Positions 13,076 through 19,303 of a stretch of DNA of 19,303 nucleotides are shown piece after piece; the first letter of the stretch is position 1, and the number at the start of each line of letters is the position of its first letter. Source of the stretch: an uncultured Acetatifactor sp. (GTDB lineage: Bacteria; Bacillota; Clostridia; Lachnospirales; Lachnospiraceae); NCBI GenBank assembly GCA_910577035.1, contig CAJTKW010000058.1:4574-23876 (forward strand). Direction: 5' to 3'. The translations under genes and the position numbers were made by a program. The notes under the pieces were generated by a model. That model did not search any database. It saw only the letters and a list, made by a program, of their open reading frames with translations, and was not told where the DNA came from.

Positions 13076-13221
13076 ATGGATATACCTACTCGACGGTTAC
13101 GGAAAGGGCATGTATAATTAAGAAAACAGTATTAAAGACAGGAGTTACTTACGCTTATGAATCAGAGTCCTACCGGAACCTGTTAAAATATGCAGATGTG
13201 ACAAAATGCCTAATAAGATAA
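13076..13221 (+). pseudogene. Frameshifted N-terminal gene scrap, possibly an IS1634/IS4-type transposase
   Basis: AAGGAG followed by ATG 13076 opens MDIPTRRLRKGHV and stops at 13115. Reading on in another frame from 13111 gives IIKKTVLKTGVTYAYESESY and then RNLLKYADVTKCLIR, stopping at 13219. The combined text resembles the N-terminus of IS1634-like transposases, which carry a TYVYESxSYxD block followed by a KRxxIGK block. The resemblance is from memory and weak. The gap 12895-13315 (421 bp, AT-rich) otherwise holds only the dyad at 12939 and the promoter at 13235. Confidence 0.35.
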
Positions 13222-13234
13222 TTTAATATAATAA

Positions 13235-13263
13235 TTGACTAGCATGTTAATGTGTGATATTTT
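13235..13263 (+). promoter_or_regulatory. Promoter (TTGACT-N17-TATTTT, extended -10) for the small secreted protein operon
   Basis: TTGACT (13235-13240) and TATTTT (13258-13263) are 17 nt apart, and TGA precedes the -10 hexamer as in extended -10 promoters. Transcription would start near 13270, giving a leader of about 46 nt before ATG 13316. Confidence 0.55.
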
Positions 13264-13315
13264 ATAAATGGAAGTGATCACTCCAAAATTTAAAAACAAA
13301 GGAGATTGTATTATT

Positions 13316-13657
13316 ATGAAGAGAACAATAGCTGCATTTTGTATGGCAATACTTGTATTTGCGGGCAGTTCCATGACTGCGTTGGCGGCAGTGTGCCCTC
13401 ATCCGAATGCACCGGGTGGGGTACATCACTTTACTTCGTGCAAGCCTGCGGGAAATGGGGGGCGCATAGAGGATCATGGATTTCACTCATATTTATACGG
13501 TTATGATGATACTGGTAAACCCATGTATCGTAATGACTGCAGAATGACGGAGGCGTTTCAATATTGCATATATGTGTGTCACTGGTGCGGGTTGGAGAAT
13601 CCGGATAGCCCTCATGAACATTCGCTGGGAATCCAGCATAGTATTTCTCACAAATAA
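13316..13657 (+). CDS. Small secreted Cys/His-rich protein of unknown function
   Basis: The 113-residue protein has a clear signal peptide (MKRTIAAFCMAILVFAGSS, then MTALA) with cleavage near residue 24. The start ATG is preceded by AAAGGAG at good spacing. The mature part has six Cys (27, 42, 75, 84, 88, 91) and many His, including CPHPN, HHF, HGFHS, CHWCG (88-92) and a closing PHEHSLGIQHSISHK, so disulfides or a metal site outside the cell are likely. It has a Tyr-rich central segment (YLYGYDDTGKPMY). The lipoprotein gene starts 25 bp later on the same strand, so the two are probably co-transcribed from the promoter at 13235. It differs in sequence from the Cys/His repeat protein at 1-594, although both end in His-rich stretches. 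I do not recognise a named family. Confidence 0.8.
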   Translation: MKRTIAAFCMAILVFAGSSMTALAAVCPHPNAPGGVHHFTSCKPAGNGGRIEDHGFHSYLYGYDDTGKPMYRNDCRMTEAFQYCIYVCHWCGLENPDSPHEHSLGIQHSISHK

Positions 13658-13682
13658 TTTCTTTTTGAGGAGGTTCCGAAGA

Positions 13683-15986
13683 ATGGGGAAAAAACTTTGG
13701 TGCTGCATACTTGCAGGAGCACTGATCCTTTCGCTTTGCGGTTGTGGAGAAGGAAATCAAGGGACGGGAGGGAACAGCGGCACAGGGAATGCAGAAGGCT
13801 CCGGAACTTCCGCAAAGGGCGGCTCGGCAGAGGGCGAGACTTCTGATCCGGCGGGAGAGGATTTATTCCTCTCCCTGGCGGATCTGCCCTGGCAGGACAA
13901 TTCATTGGATGCTTATTCGGCTGTATTGAATATACCTCTGCGGTATACGGAGCAGGATACCATCAGAGAAAGTGGCGTCGAGATGTATGTTTTGGGGAAT
14001 ACCCGTGCTTCCGTTTTTAAAAAGCAGATTTTTCCGAAGCCGGAAGATTGCTGGGATGAGATAAAAGCGGTCACAGATCAGGGTATGGAAACCTCTTTTC
14101 GCCTGGCCTTCCGGGAGGGGAAAATCAATCAGGCCTGGGCGGCGGGGAGCGTTGCGGGAAGCGATCACTATATCATGATGGCAGGTGTTGAGACAAATGC
14201 CGATGGGGAATTCGTATATTCCTTTTTTGAGACGAATGAGGATATGCAGGTCCTGAACAGTTTCCGGGTGGACTGTCTGGACAGGAACGATTATGAACTC
14301 CCACAGCAGCTTCAGGCGGATGCAGGGGGTAACCTTCATATGATTACCAGCAGATTTTCCGGTGGTACCTGTCACTACTATATTGTTGCGCCGGACGGAG
14401 CTTTGTTGACGGAGGGCAGTCCCCGGGGTGGATTCCCGGCGGATAATGTACCTGTGCTGTTTCCTTTGTATGACGGCAGAGTGGGACTGGGGTTCAGGGA
14501 ACAGCTGCAATGTGTAGATCCCGAGACCGGGGAGGCAGAGATTCTGGCAAATATCAAACCGGGTTACAGGGGCTGCATTCTCTGGGATGAAAAGACGCTT
14601 CTCTACGCAGACGGGGAAGGGCTGTACCGCAGCGGCCTGTCCGGGGAGAATCCGGAGCTTTTGTATGCCTGGAGCAGCCATGGGGTTTCGGTTTCGGAAA
14701 TAAAGGCCATGCAGGTCAGGGAGAACCGTGATATTGATCTGATTTACATGGATGGCAGAGGAGCAAATTATCTGAAGCTGACACCGACTACGGAGGAGGT
14801 GGAGATCCGGGAGATCACCATTGGATTATCTCAGGGCTCCGGCAGGAAGTATCAGGCAGTCGCGGCGGCGTTCCATAAAAAATACCCGGCATACCGTGTG
14901 GAGATAAAGTCCTATGGCTATAATGACACCAACCTTCTGACGGAACTGATTGCAGGGAAGGGGCCGGTGCTGGTGGATACGTGGTTGGTGGGTTTTGAGA
15001 CGAATGAAGAATGGTGGGAGCCCCTGGACGAGGTTTTCCGGCAGCTGGATCCGGAGGAAGAGCTGATTCCCCAGGTGGTGGATGCGGGAAGGATCAACGG
15101 CACGCTGTATGGCATTGTCACAGACTTTAGTTTGGATACAATGGTCACCTTTGCAGAGGAACCTGAGGAGTGGGACTATGATACCTTTTTGAGCTGCTTT
15201 GACGAAGGGGATTCTTCCATGAAATCTGTTTTGCTGCCTTTGAACGGCAGCGGAGGAGAGTCTTTTCTTGCTAAGCTTTTTTTTCATGGTCTGCAGGAAA
15301 ACTATTTGTTTGATGCGGAGAGCTGTACCACCCGCTTTGACAGCGAGGAATTTCGTAAAATACTGAGGCTTGGTCGTTATTTCGAGGAAAGAGAGCATCA
15401 GGGGACCAGTGAAGATGTGCGGCAGGGGACATCACTGTGTGCGCAGGCATATATAGATGCGCCGGAGGATCTGGCGTGCCTCAGGATCTGGGGCGGGGAT
15501 AAGCTTCGATATGTGGGGTATCCCTCCGGGGAGGGTTCCAGGCATTATATAGAGGGTGCATATCCCATAGCGGTTCGCGCAAATGCCACGGCGGAGGAAA
15601 AGCAGCTGGCCCATAGCTTCCTGCAGTTTCTTCTATCCCATGATGCACAGATGGAAGCTATGTCGGCAGAAACAACAGGTAATTATCAGATGAGCGTGCG
15701 CAGGGATGTGCTGGAAGAGCAGATTGACCGTATGAATGGGGATACTTATCCGAATGTCCATGGTTTCCCGCAGTTCCATTTAGGGGAACAGGTGGACAAA
15801 GAGCTTGACAGGGCTGTTTTGTATAGTCTGCTGGAGAAGGCGGAGCCAAGACAGTATATGCCCAGGGAGCTTGTAAGCATTTTTTCGGAGGAACTGACCG
15901 ATTATTTATCCGGGAATCTGACGGAGGATGTGGTGATTGAGCACCTGGAAAACCGGGTGGGACTGTACCTTTCGGAACAAAAATAG
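13683..15986 (+). CDS. Large lipoprotein: propeller-like N-terminal half plus family-1 solute-binding domain
   Basis: The 767-residue protein starts at ATG 13683, 10 nt after GAGGAGG. The signal sequence ends in LCGC with lipid-bearing Cys21, followed by a Gly/Ser-rich linker (about 22-55). Residues about 56-370 have the repeated short motifs of a propeller-like region (LRIWGG-type blades are absent, but GGNLHMITS, DGRVGLGF and DEKTLLYADGEGLYRS recur in style). From about residue 376 (REITIGLSQGSGRKYQAVAA) to about 700 the sequence follows extracellular solute-binding proteins of sugar ABC transporters: AFHKKYPAYRVEI, NGTLYGIVTDF, YPIAVRANATAEEKQLAHSF and FLQFLLSHDAQ. No permease or ATPase gene is nearby. 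It may pass a ligand to a transporter encoded elsewhere or act as a sensor. It is longer than usual binding proteins (about 400-550). Confidence 0.85.
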   Translation: MGKKLWCCILAGALILSLCGCGEGNQGTGGNSGTGNAEGSGTSAKGGSAEGETSDPAGEDLFLSLADLPWQDNSLDAYSAVLNIPLRYTEQDTIRESGVEMYVLGNTRASVFKKQIFPKPEDCWDEIKAVTDQGMETSFRLAFREGKINQAWAAGSVAGSDHYIMMAGVETNADGEFVYSFFETNEDMQVLNSFRVDCLDRNDYELPQQLQADAGGNLHMITSRFSGGTCHYYIVAPDGALLTEGSPRGGFPADNVPVLFPLYDGRVGLGFREQLQCVDPETGEAEILANIKPGYRGCILWDEKTLLYADGEGLYRSGLSGENPELLYAWSSHGVSVSEIKAMQVRENRDIDLIYMDGRGANYLKLTPTTEEVEIREITIGLSQGSGRKYQAVAAAFHKKYPAYRVEIKSYGYNDTNLLTELIAGKGPVLVDTWLVGFETNEEWWEPLDEVFRQLDPEEELIPQVVDAGRINGTLYGIVTDFSLDTMVTFAEEPEEWDYDTFLSCFDEGDSSMKSVLLPLNGSGGESFLAKLFFHGLQENYLFDAESCTTRFDSEEFRKILRLGRYFEEREHQGTSEDVRQGTSLCAQAYIDAPEDLACLRIWGGDKLRYVGYPSGEGSRHYIEGAYPIAVRANATAEEKQLAHSFLQFLLSHDAQMEAMSAETTGNYQMSVRRDVLEEQIDRMNGDTYPNVHGFPQFHLGEQVDKELDRAVLYSLLEKAEPRQYMPRELVSIFSEELTDYLSGNLTEDVVIEHLENRVGLYLSEQK

Positions 15987-16008
15987 AGGCTGACGGAGGA
16001 ACACTGCT

Positions 16009-17325
16009 GTGAGAATGTATGATATTATCATGAAAAAGAGAAACGGGGGAGAGCTGACCCCGGAGGAAATCAGTTTCTTTGTGGAGGGGTATACCGGGGG
16101 GGCAATTCCCGATTATCAGGCATCGGCGCTGATGATGGCCATTTATTTTCAGGGGATGACAGACGGGGAGACCTGTGAGCTTACCATGGCCATGGCCCGC
16201 AGCGGGGACATGCTGGATCTGTCCCCTATCCGGGGAATCAAGGTTGACAAGCACAGCACCGGCGGTGTGGGGGACAAGACTTCGCTGGCGCTGGCGCCCA
16301 TGGCGGCGGCCTGCGGGATTCCGGTGGCTAAGATGAGCGGAAGAGGGCTGGGGCATACCGGCGGTACCATCGACAAGCTGGAAAGCTTTCCGGGCTTTAC
16401 CACGGCCCTGTCCAGAGAGCAGTTTATCACAAACGTAAACCGTATCGGTATTGCCATCATGGGGCAGACTGCGGATCTTGCACCGGCGGATAAGAAGCTA
16501 TATGCCCTGCGGGATGTAACGGCTACGGTAGACAATATGTCTCTGATTGCCAGCTCTATTATGAGCAAGAAGCTGGCGGCAGGAGCGGATGCCATTGTGC
16601 TGGATGTAAAGACCGGAAGCGGCGCCTTCATGAAGAAGGAAGCAGATGCCAGGGCTCTTGCGGAGGAGATGGTAAGGATCGGAACCAATGCGGGACGGAA
16701 GACCGTTGCCGTGATTTCGGACATGGATCAGCCGCTGGGCTTTGCCGTGGGCAATGCGCTGGAGGTGAAGGAGGCAATTGATACCCTGAAAGGGCACGGC
16801 CCTGCAGACTTTCTGGAGCTGTGCCTGGCCCTGGGAAGTCAGATGCTGATGGCGGGAGGCAGGGCAAATGATTTGAAGTCAGCCAGAGCTATGCTGGAGC
16901 AGGGGATTGCAGACGGGAGCGCGCTGAAGAAGCTGGCGGAATTTGTGGAAGCCCAGGGAGGTGACAGCAGTGTGGTCTATCATCCGGAGCGTCTGCCCCA
17001 GGCGTCCCTTCAGAAGGAGGTACTTTCTCCTGCGGACGGTTATGTCAGTCGGATCGTCTGCGACGAGGTGGGAATCTGTTCCCTGCTTCTGGGCGGCGGC
17101 CGGGAGACCAAGGAGAGCAGTATTGACCTCTCCGTGGGGCTGGTGCTGTGCAGGAAGGTGGGGGATGCGGTGAGGGCAGGGGAGCCCCTTGCGGTGATTC
17201 ATGCCAATGACGGCAGAAAGGCGGCAGAGGCGGAGAGGAGATTCCTGGCAGCCTGCACCATAGCGGCGGAGCCGCCGGCGAAGGCCCCCTTTATTAAAGA
17301 GATTCTAACAGGCGGCAGGTCATAG
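16009..17325 (+). CDS. pdp: Pyrimidine-nucleoside phosphorylase
   Basis: The 438-residue enzyme splits uridine, thymidine or deoxyuridine with phosphate into the base and (deoxy)ribose-1-phosphate, in cytoplasmic nucleoside salvage. It carries the phosphate-binding block KVDKHSTGGVGDKTSLALAP (78-97) and the family signature SGRGLGHTGGTIDKLE (110-125), and a C-terminal PYNP domain (about 345-438) with DGYVSRI and the glycine-rich LLGGGRETKESSID. The length is typical. The start is GTG 16009, giving MRMYDIIMKKR as in the family, with GGAGGA 8 nt upstream. It follows the lipoprotein gene by 22 bp and precedes yqfC by 29 bp, so it may bridge two functional groups in one transcript. Confidence 0.97.
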   Translation: MRMYDIIMKKRNGGELTPEEISFFVEGYTGGAIPDYQASALMMAIYFQGMTDGETCELTMAMARSGDMLDLSPIRGIKVDKHSTGGVGDKTSLALAPMAAACGIPVAKMSGRGLGHTGGTIDKLESFPGFTTALSREQFITNVNRIGIAIMGQTADLAPADKKLYALRDVTATVDNMSLIASSIMSKKLAAGADAIVLDVKTGSGAFMKKEADARALAEEMVRIGTNAGRKTVAVISDMDQPLGFAVGNALEVKEAIDTLKGHGPADFLELCLALGSQMLMAGGRANDLKSARAMLEQGIADGSALKKLAEFVEAQGGDSSVVYHPERLPQASLQKEVLSPADGYVSRIVCDEVGICSLLLGGGRETKESSIDLSVGLVLCRKVGDAVRAGEPLAVIHANDGRKAAEAERRFLAACTIAAEPPAKAPFIKEILTGGRS

Positions 17326-17354
17326 TTCCCCCGGCAGGATAATATAATGGGAGT

Positions 17355-17645
17355 ATGAAGAAAAGGGAAAGAAAAAATAACAGCGGTCAGAAAAGGGAGG
17401 CCCTGGTAGAGTCTCTGCGGCTGCCCAAGGACATCTGCATGGGGGCCATGAAGGTGACCATGACGGGAAGCAGAGAGGCCTGGATAGAAAATTACCGGGG
17501 AATCCTGGAATATACGGAGGAGTTGATTCTGCTGCAGGGAAAGACCTGCCAGGTCTGTTTTGAGGGAACCTGTCTTTCCATTGATTATTACACAAATGAG
17601 GATATGAAGATCAGCGGCTGTATCAATTGTGTAAGGTATCTGTAG
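17355..17645 (+). CDS. yqfC: Sporulation protein YqfC (YabP/YqfC family)
   Basis: The 96-residue protein has the YabP/YqfC family pattern: SLRLPKDICMGAMKVTMTGS (about 20-39), WIENYRGILEYTEELILL and a C-terminal SGCINCVRYL, with length matching the family. In B. subtilis yqfC lies directly before yqfD and belongs to the sigma-E (mother cell) set; the exact biochemical role is not known. The start ATG 17355 has GGGAG only 1 nt upstream, which is unusually close. A TATAAT (17343-17348) also sits so near that transcription from it would begin at about the start codon. Expression may depend instead on readthrough from pdp. Confidence 0.92.
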   Translation: MKKRERKNNSGQKREALVESLRLPKDICMGAMKVTMTGSREAWIENYRGILEYTEELILLQGKTCQVCFEGTCLSIDYYTNEDMKISGCINCVRYL

Positions 17646-17646
17646 T

Positions 17647-17661
17647 CGCCGCCAGGCGGCG
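17647..17661 (+). promoter_or_regulatory. GC-rich hairpin between yqfC and yqfD
   Basis: CGCCGCC (17647-17653) and GGCGGCG (17655-17661) are perfect inverted arms around one base; in practice a 5-bp stem with a 5-nt loop. It begins 2 nt after the yqfC stop and ends before the yqfD ribosome-binding site. No T-run follows, so an effect on stability or relative translation is more likely than termination. Confidence 0.45.
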
Positions 17662-17676
17662 GAACGCGGGGGAAGT

Positions 17677-18900
17677 ATGGTTGAGTTTTTAAAATATCTC
17701 AGAGGGTATCTGCGCATCCGTGTCAGCGGTTTTTCGCCGGAGCGCTTCATGAACCTGTGCAGCAACAAGGGGATTCTTCTCTGGAAGATTGTCAGAGAGG
17801 GAGATGTATACTACATGAATATCAACCTGAAGGGCTTTCGGGCACTGCGACCAATTGCCAGAAAGACGGGTACCAGGGTGGCCATATTGGAACGATATGG
17901 GCTGCCCTTTTTTGTGCCCAAGCTGTTGAAGCGGAAGGTTTTTCTGGCAGGGCTGCTCTTTGCCGTGGCGTTCTGGATGTGGTCCTCCCTGTTTATCTGG
18001 AATATCGAGCTGTCAGGGAATTATCAGATTACGGACGATATGTTCGGGAGCTTTCTGAAGGAAAACACGGTGGCTGTGGGGATGCGAAAGGATGCGCTGG
18101 ATATTGAGAAGCTGGAAAAGGAAATCCGACGGCGTTTTCCGGAGGTAACCTGGGCTTCTGCCAGACTGTCCGGCACGAAGCTGCTGATTGATATAAAGGA
18201 GAATGATGCCCCGATTATCAGGGAAAGTGAGAAGAAGGATGTGGGAAGCGATCTTGTCTCCGCTTATGCCGGGACTGTGGTCTCCATCGTGGTACGCAGC
18301 GGCGTACCGGTGGTGGCGGCAGGAGACACGGTGGAAGCGGGAACCGTGCTGGTGGAAGGGAAGGTGCCGATTTATAACGACGACGCCACGGTGCGGGAGT
18401 ATCTGTATGTAGATGCGGATGCGGATATTATTTTGGAGCATGTAAGGGAATTTTCCGCCAGCCTTCCCCTGGATTACATAAAAAAGGAATATACCGGCCG
18501 GGAGAAGACGAAGCTTTACTTCAGATTCGGGGAAAAGCAGTTGAAAATGCCCCAGGATCGTCCCTTTCTGGTGTATGACAGTGTAATCCGGGAGAGCAGG
18601 CCGCTGCTTTTCGAGAAGCTTTCCATACCTGTCTATAAAGGCTCCTACACTTACCGGGAGTACCTGAATGTGGAATATAAATATTCCCGGGAGGAGGCGG
18701 AAGGGCAGCTAAAGGAAAAATTAAGGATTTTTCTTGAAAGTTTAGAGGAAAAGGGGGTACAAATTATTGAAAAAGATGTTAAAATAGATATAAGCGGCAA
18801 TTCATGGGTTCTCTCCGGGCAGTTTTTGGTGTGGGAGCCGGTGGGAGACAGTGTGGCCGTGGAAAAGATTATTATTGGGGAAACGGAAGCGGATGAGTGA
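17677..18900 (+). CDS. yqfD: Sporulation protein YqfD
   Basis: The 407-residue protein matches the YqfD family: an N-terminal cytoplasmic part starting MVEFLKYLRGYLRIRVSGFS, GILLWKIVREGD and YGLPFFVPKLLKRKVF, one membrane segment (about 88-110, FLAGLLFAVAFWMWSSLFI), then a long outer part with FPEVTWASARLSGTKLLIDI and ENDAP, where POTRA-like and YqfD-specific folds occur. It is needed for efficient sporulation in Bacillus and is made in the mother cell. Length is typical. The ATG at 17677 has GGGGGAAG upstream. It sits 31 bp after yqfC and overlaps phoH by 8 bp, the normal Firmicutes order (yqfC-yqfD-phoH-yqfF-ybeY). Confidence 0.95.
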   Translation: MVEFLKYLRGYLRIRVSGFSPERFMNLCSNKGILLWKIVREGDVYYMNINLKGFRALRPIARKTGTRVAILERYGLPFFVPKLLKRKVFLAGLLFAVAFWMWSSLFIWNIELSGNYQITDDMFGSFLKENTVAVGMRKDALDIEKLEKEIRRRFPEVTWASARLSGTKLLIDIKENDAPIIRESEKKDVGSDLVSAYAGTVVSIVVRSGVPVVAAGDTVEAGTVLVEGKVPIYNDDATVREYLYVDADADIILEHVREFSASLPLDYIKKEYTGREKTKLYFRFGEKQLKMPQDRPFLVYDSVIRESRPLLFEKLSIPVYKGSYTYREYLNVEYKYSREEAEGQLKEKLRIFLESLEEKGVQIIEKDVKIDISGNSWVLSGQFLVWEPVGDSVAVEKIIIGETEADE

Positions 18901-19303
18901 ATGTTCGATGAGACTGGAAATGGGGGCGGAGCATATGCGGAAGATATTCGGTATGCAGGATGCCTATGTGAAAAAGCTGGAGCGGGACTTCCAGGTGACG
19001 ATTGTTGACAGGAACGGCGGAGTGACGATTACCGGCAGGGAGGATATGGTGAAAAAGGCAGCGGCGGTGCTGAGGCAGCTTACCATACTTTCCGGCAGGG
19101 GAAATGAAATAGAGGAGCAGAGCGTAGATTACGCCATTATTATGGGTATGGAAGAAAAAGAAAAACTACTTACGGAGATCGATTCCGACTGTATCTGCCA
19201 CACGGTGAACGGGAAACCGGTAAAGCCAAAGACCCTGGGGCAGAAGGCATATGTGGATGCCATCAGAAACAATATGATTGTGTTTGGCCTGGGACCTGCA
19301 GGA
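18893..19303 (+). CDS. phoH: PhoH-family ATPase (3' partial)
   Basis: The ATG at 18893 overlaps the last codons of yqfD (ATGAGTGA) by 8 bp, implying translational coupling. The 137 visible residues contain the N-terminal PhoH region (KKLERDFQVTIVDRNGGVTI, then TGRED), the VKPKTLGQKAYVDAI block, and IVFGLGPAG at the window edge, the beginning of the Walker A motif GPAGTGKT. The remainder, including Walker B, lies outside. PhoH/YbeZ proteins are cytoplasmic P-loop ATPases that are encoded with, and probably work with, the rRNA-processing factor YbeY. Internal ATG codons at 18908 and 18926 are possible alternative starts. Confidence 0.93.
   Translation, partial: MSECSMRLEMGAEHMRKIFGMQDAYVKKLERDFQVTIVDRNGGVTITGREDMVKKAAAVLRQLTILSGRGNEIEEQSVDYAIIMGMEEKEKLLTEIDSDCICHTVNGKPVKPKTLGQKAYVDAIRNNMIVFGLGPAG

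Overview
The window reads as a chromosomal segment of a spore-forming, anaerobic, low-to-mid GC Firmicute, most likely a Lachnospiraceae/Clostridia gut bacterium. The basis is the sporulation pair yqfC-yqfD followed by phoH (a conserved Firmicutes order), a YaaH/SleL-type LysM-GH18 protein of the spore-peptidoglycan class, Shine-Dalgarno sites of the AGGAGG type, frequent TTG/GTG starts, a short clostridial-type flagellin, and a stand-alone bacteriohemerythrin. Almost everything is on the + strand; only one regulator (12421-12894) is on the - strand.

Left part (1-3400), accessory in character: a 5'-truncated Cys/His repeat protein with a His/Gly tail, a class I methyltransferase, a short flagellin-like protein, a 90-bp imperfect inverted repeat, a 40-bp duplication and a 12-bp tandem array leading directly into the ribosome-binding site of a bacteriohemerythrin, and then the decayed 5' end of an asparagine synthetase gene (asnB-like) that now forms the leader of a two-component system.

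Middle (3387-12370): an OmpR-family response regulator, its histidine kinase and a beta-propeller-like lipoprotein, closed by a hairpin. A new transcription unit starts at a good promoter (6938-6966) and holds a small charged protein, a voltage-sensor-type K+ channel with two C-terminal RCK_C-like domains, a three-part fusion (double 4Fe-4S QueG-like domain plus two GNAT acetyltransferases) and endonuclease III. A LysM-GH18 gene then follows its own promoter, which fits sigma-E as well as sigma-A.

Right part (12371-19303): a - strand XRE regulator with two membrane segments, a 421-bp AT-rich gap with a probable transposase scrap, then an apparently continuous + strand run: a small secreted Cys/His-rich protein, a large lipoprotein joining a propeller-like region to a solute-binding domain (with no transporter nearby), pyrimidine-nucleoside phosphorylase, YqfC, YqfD and the start of PhoH, which is cut by the window edge inside its Walker A motif.

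No CRISPR array, tRNA, rRNA or intact mobile element was seen. The most unusual items are the Cys/His repeat protein, the three-part fusion in which both former ribosome-binding sites appear to be translated as linker, and the asnB scar in front of the two-component system. All family assignments come from reading motifs; no database search was run.
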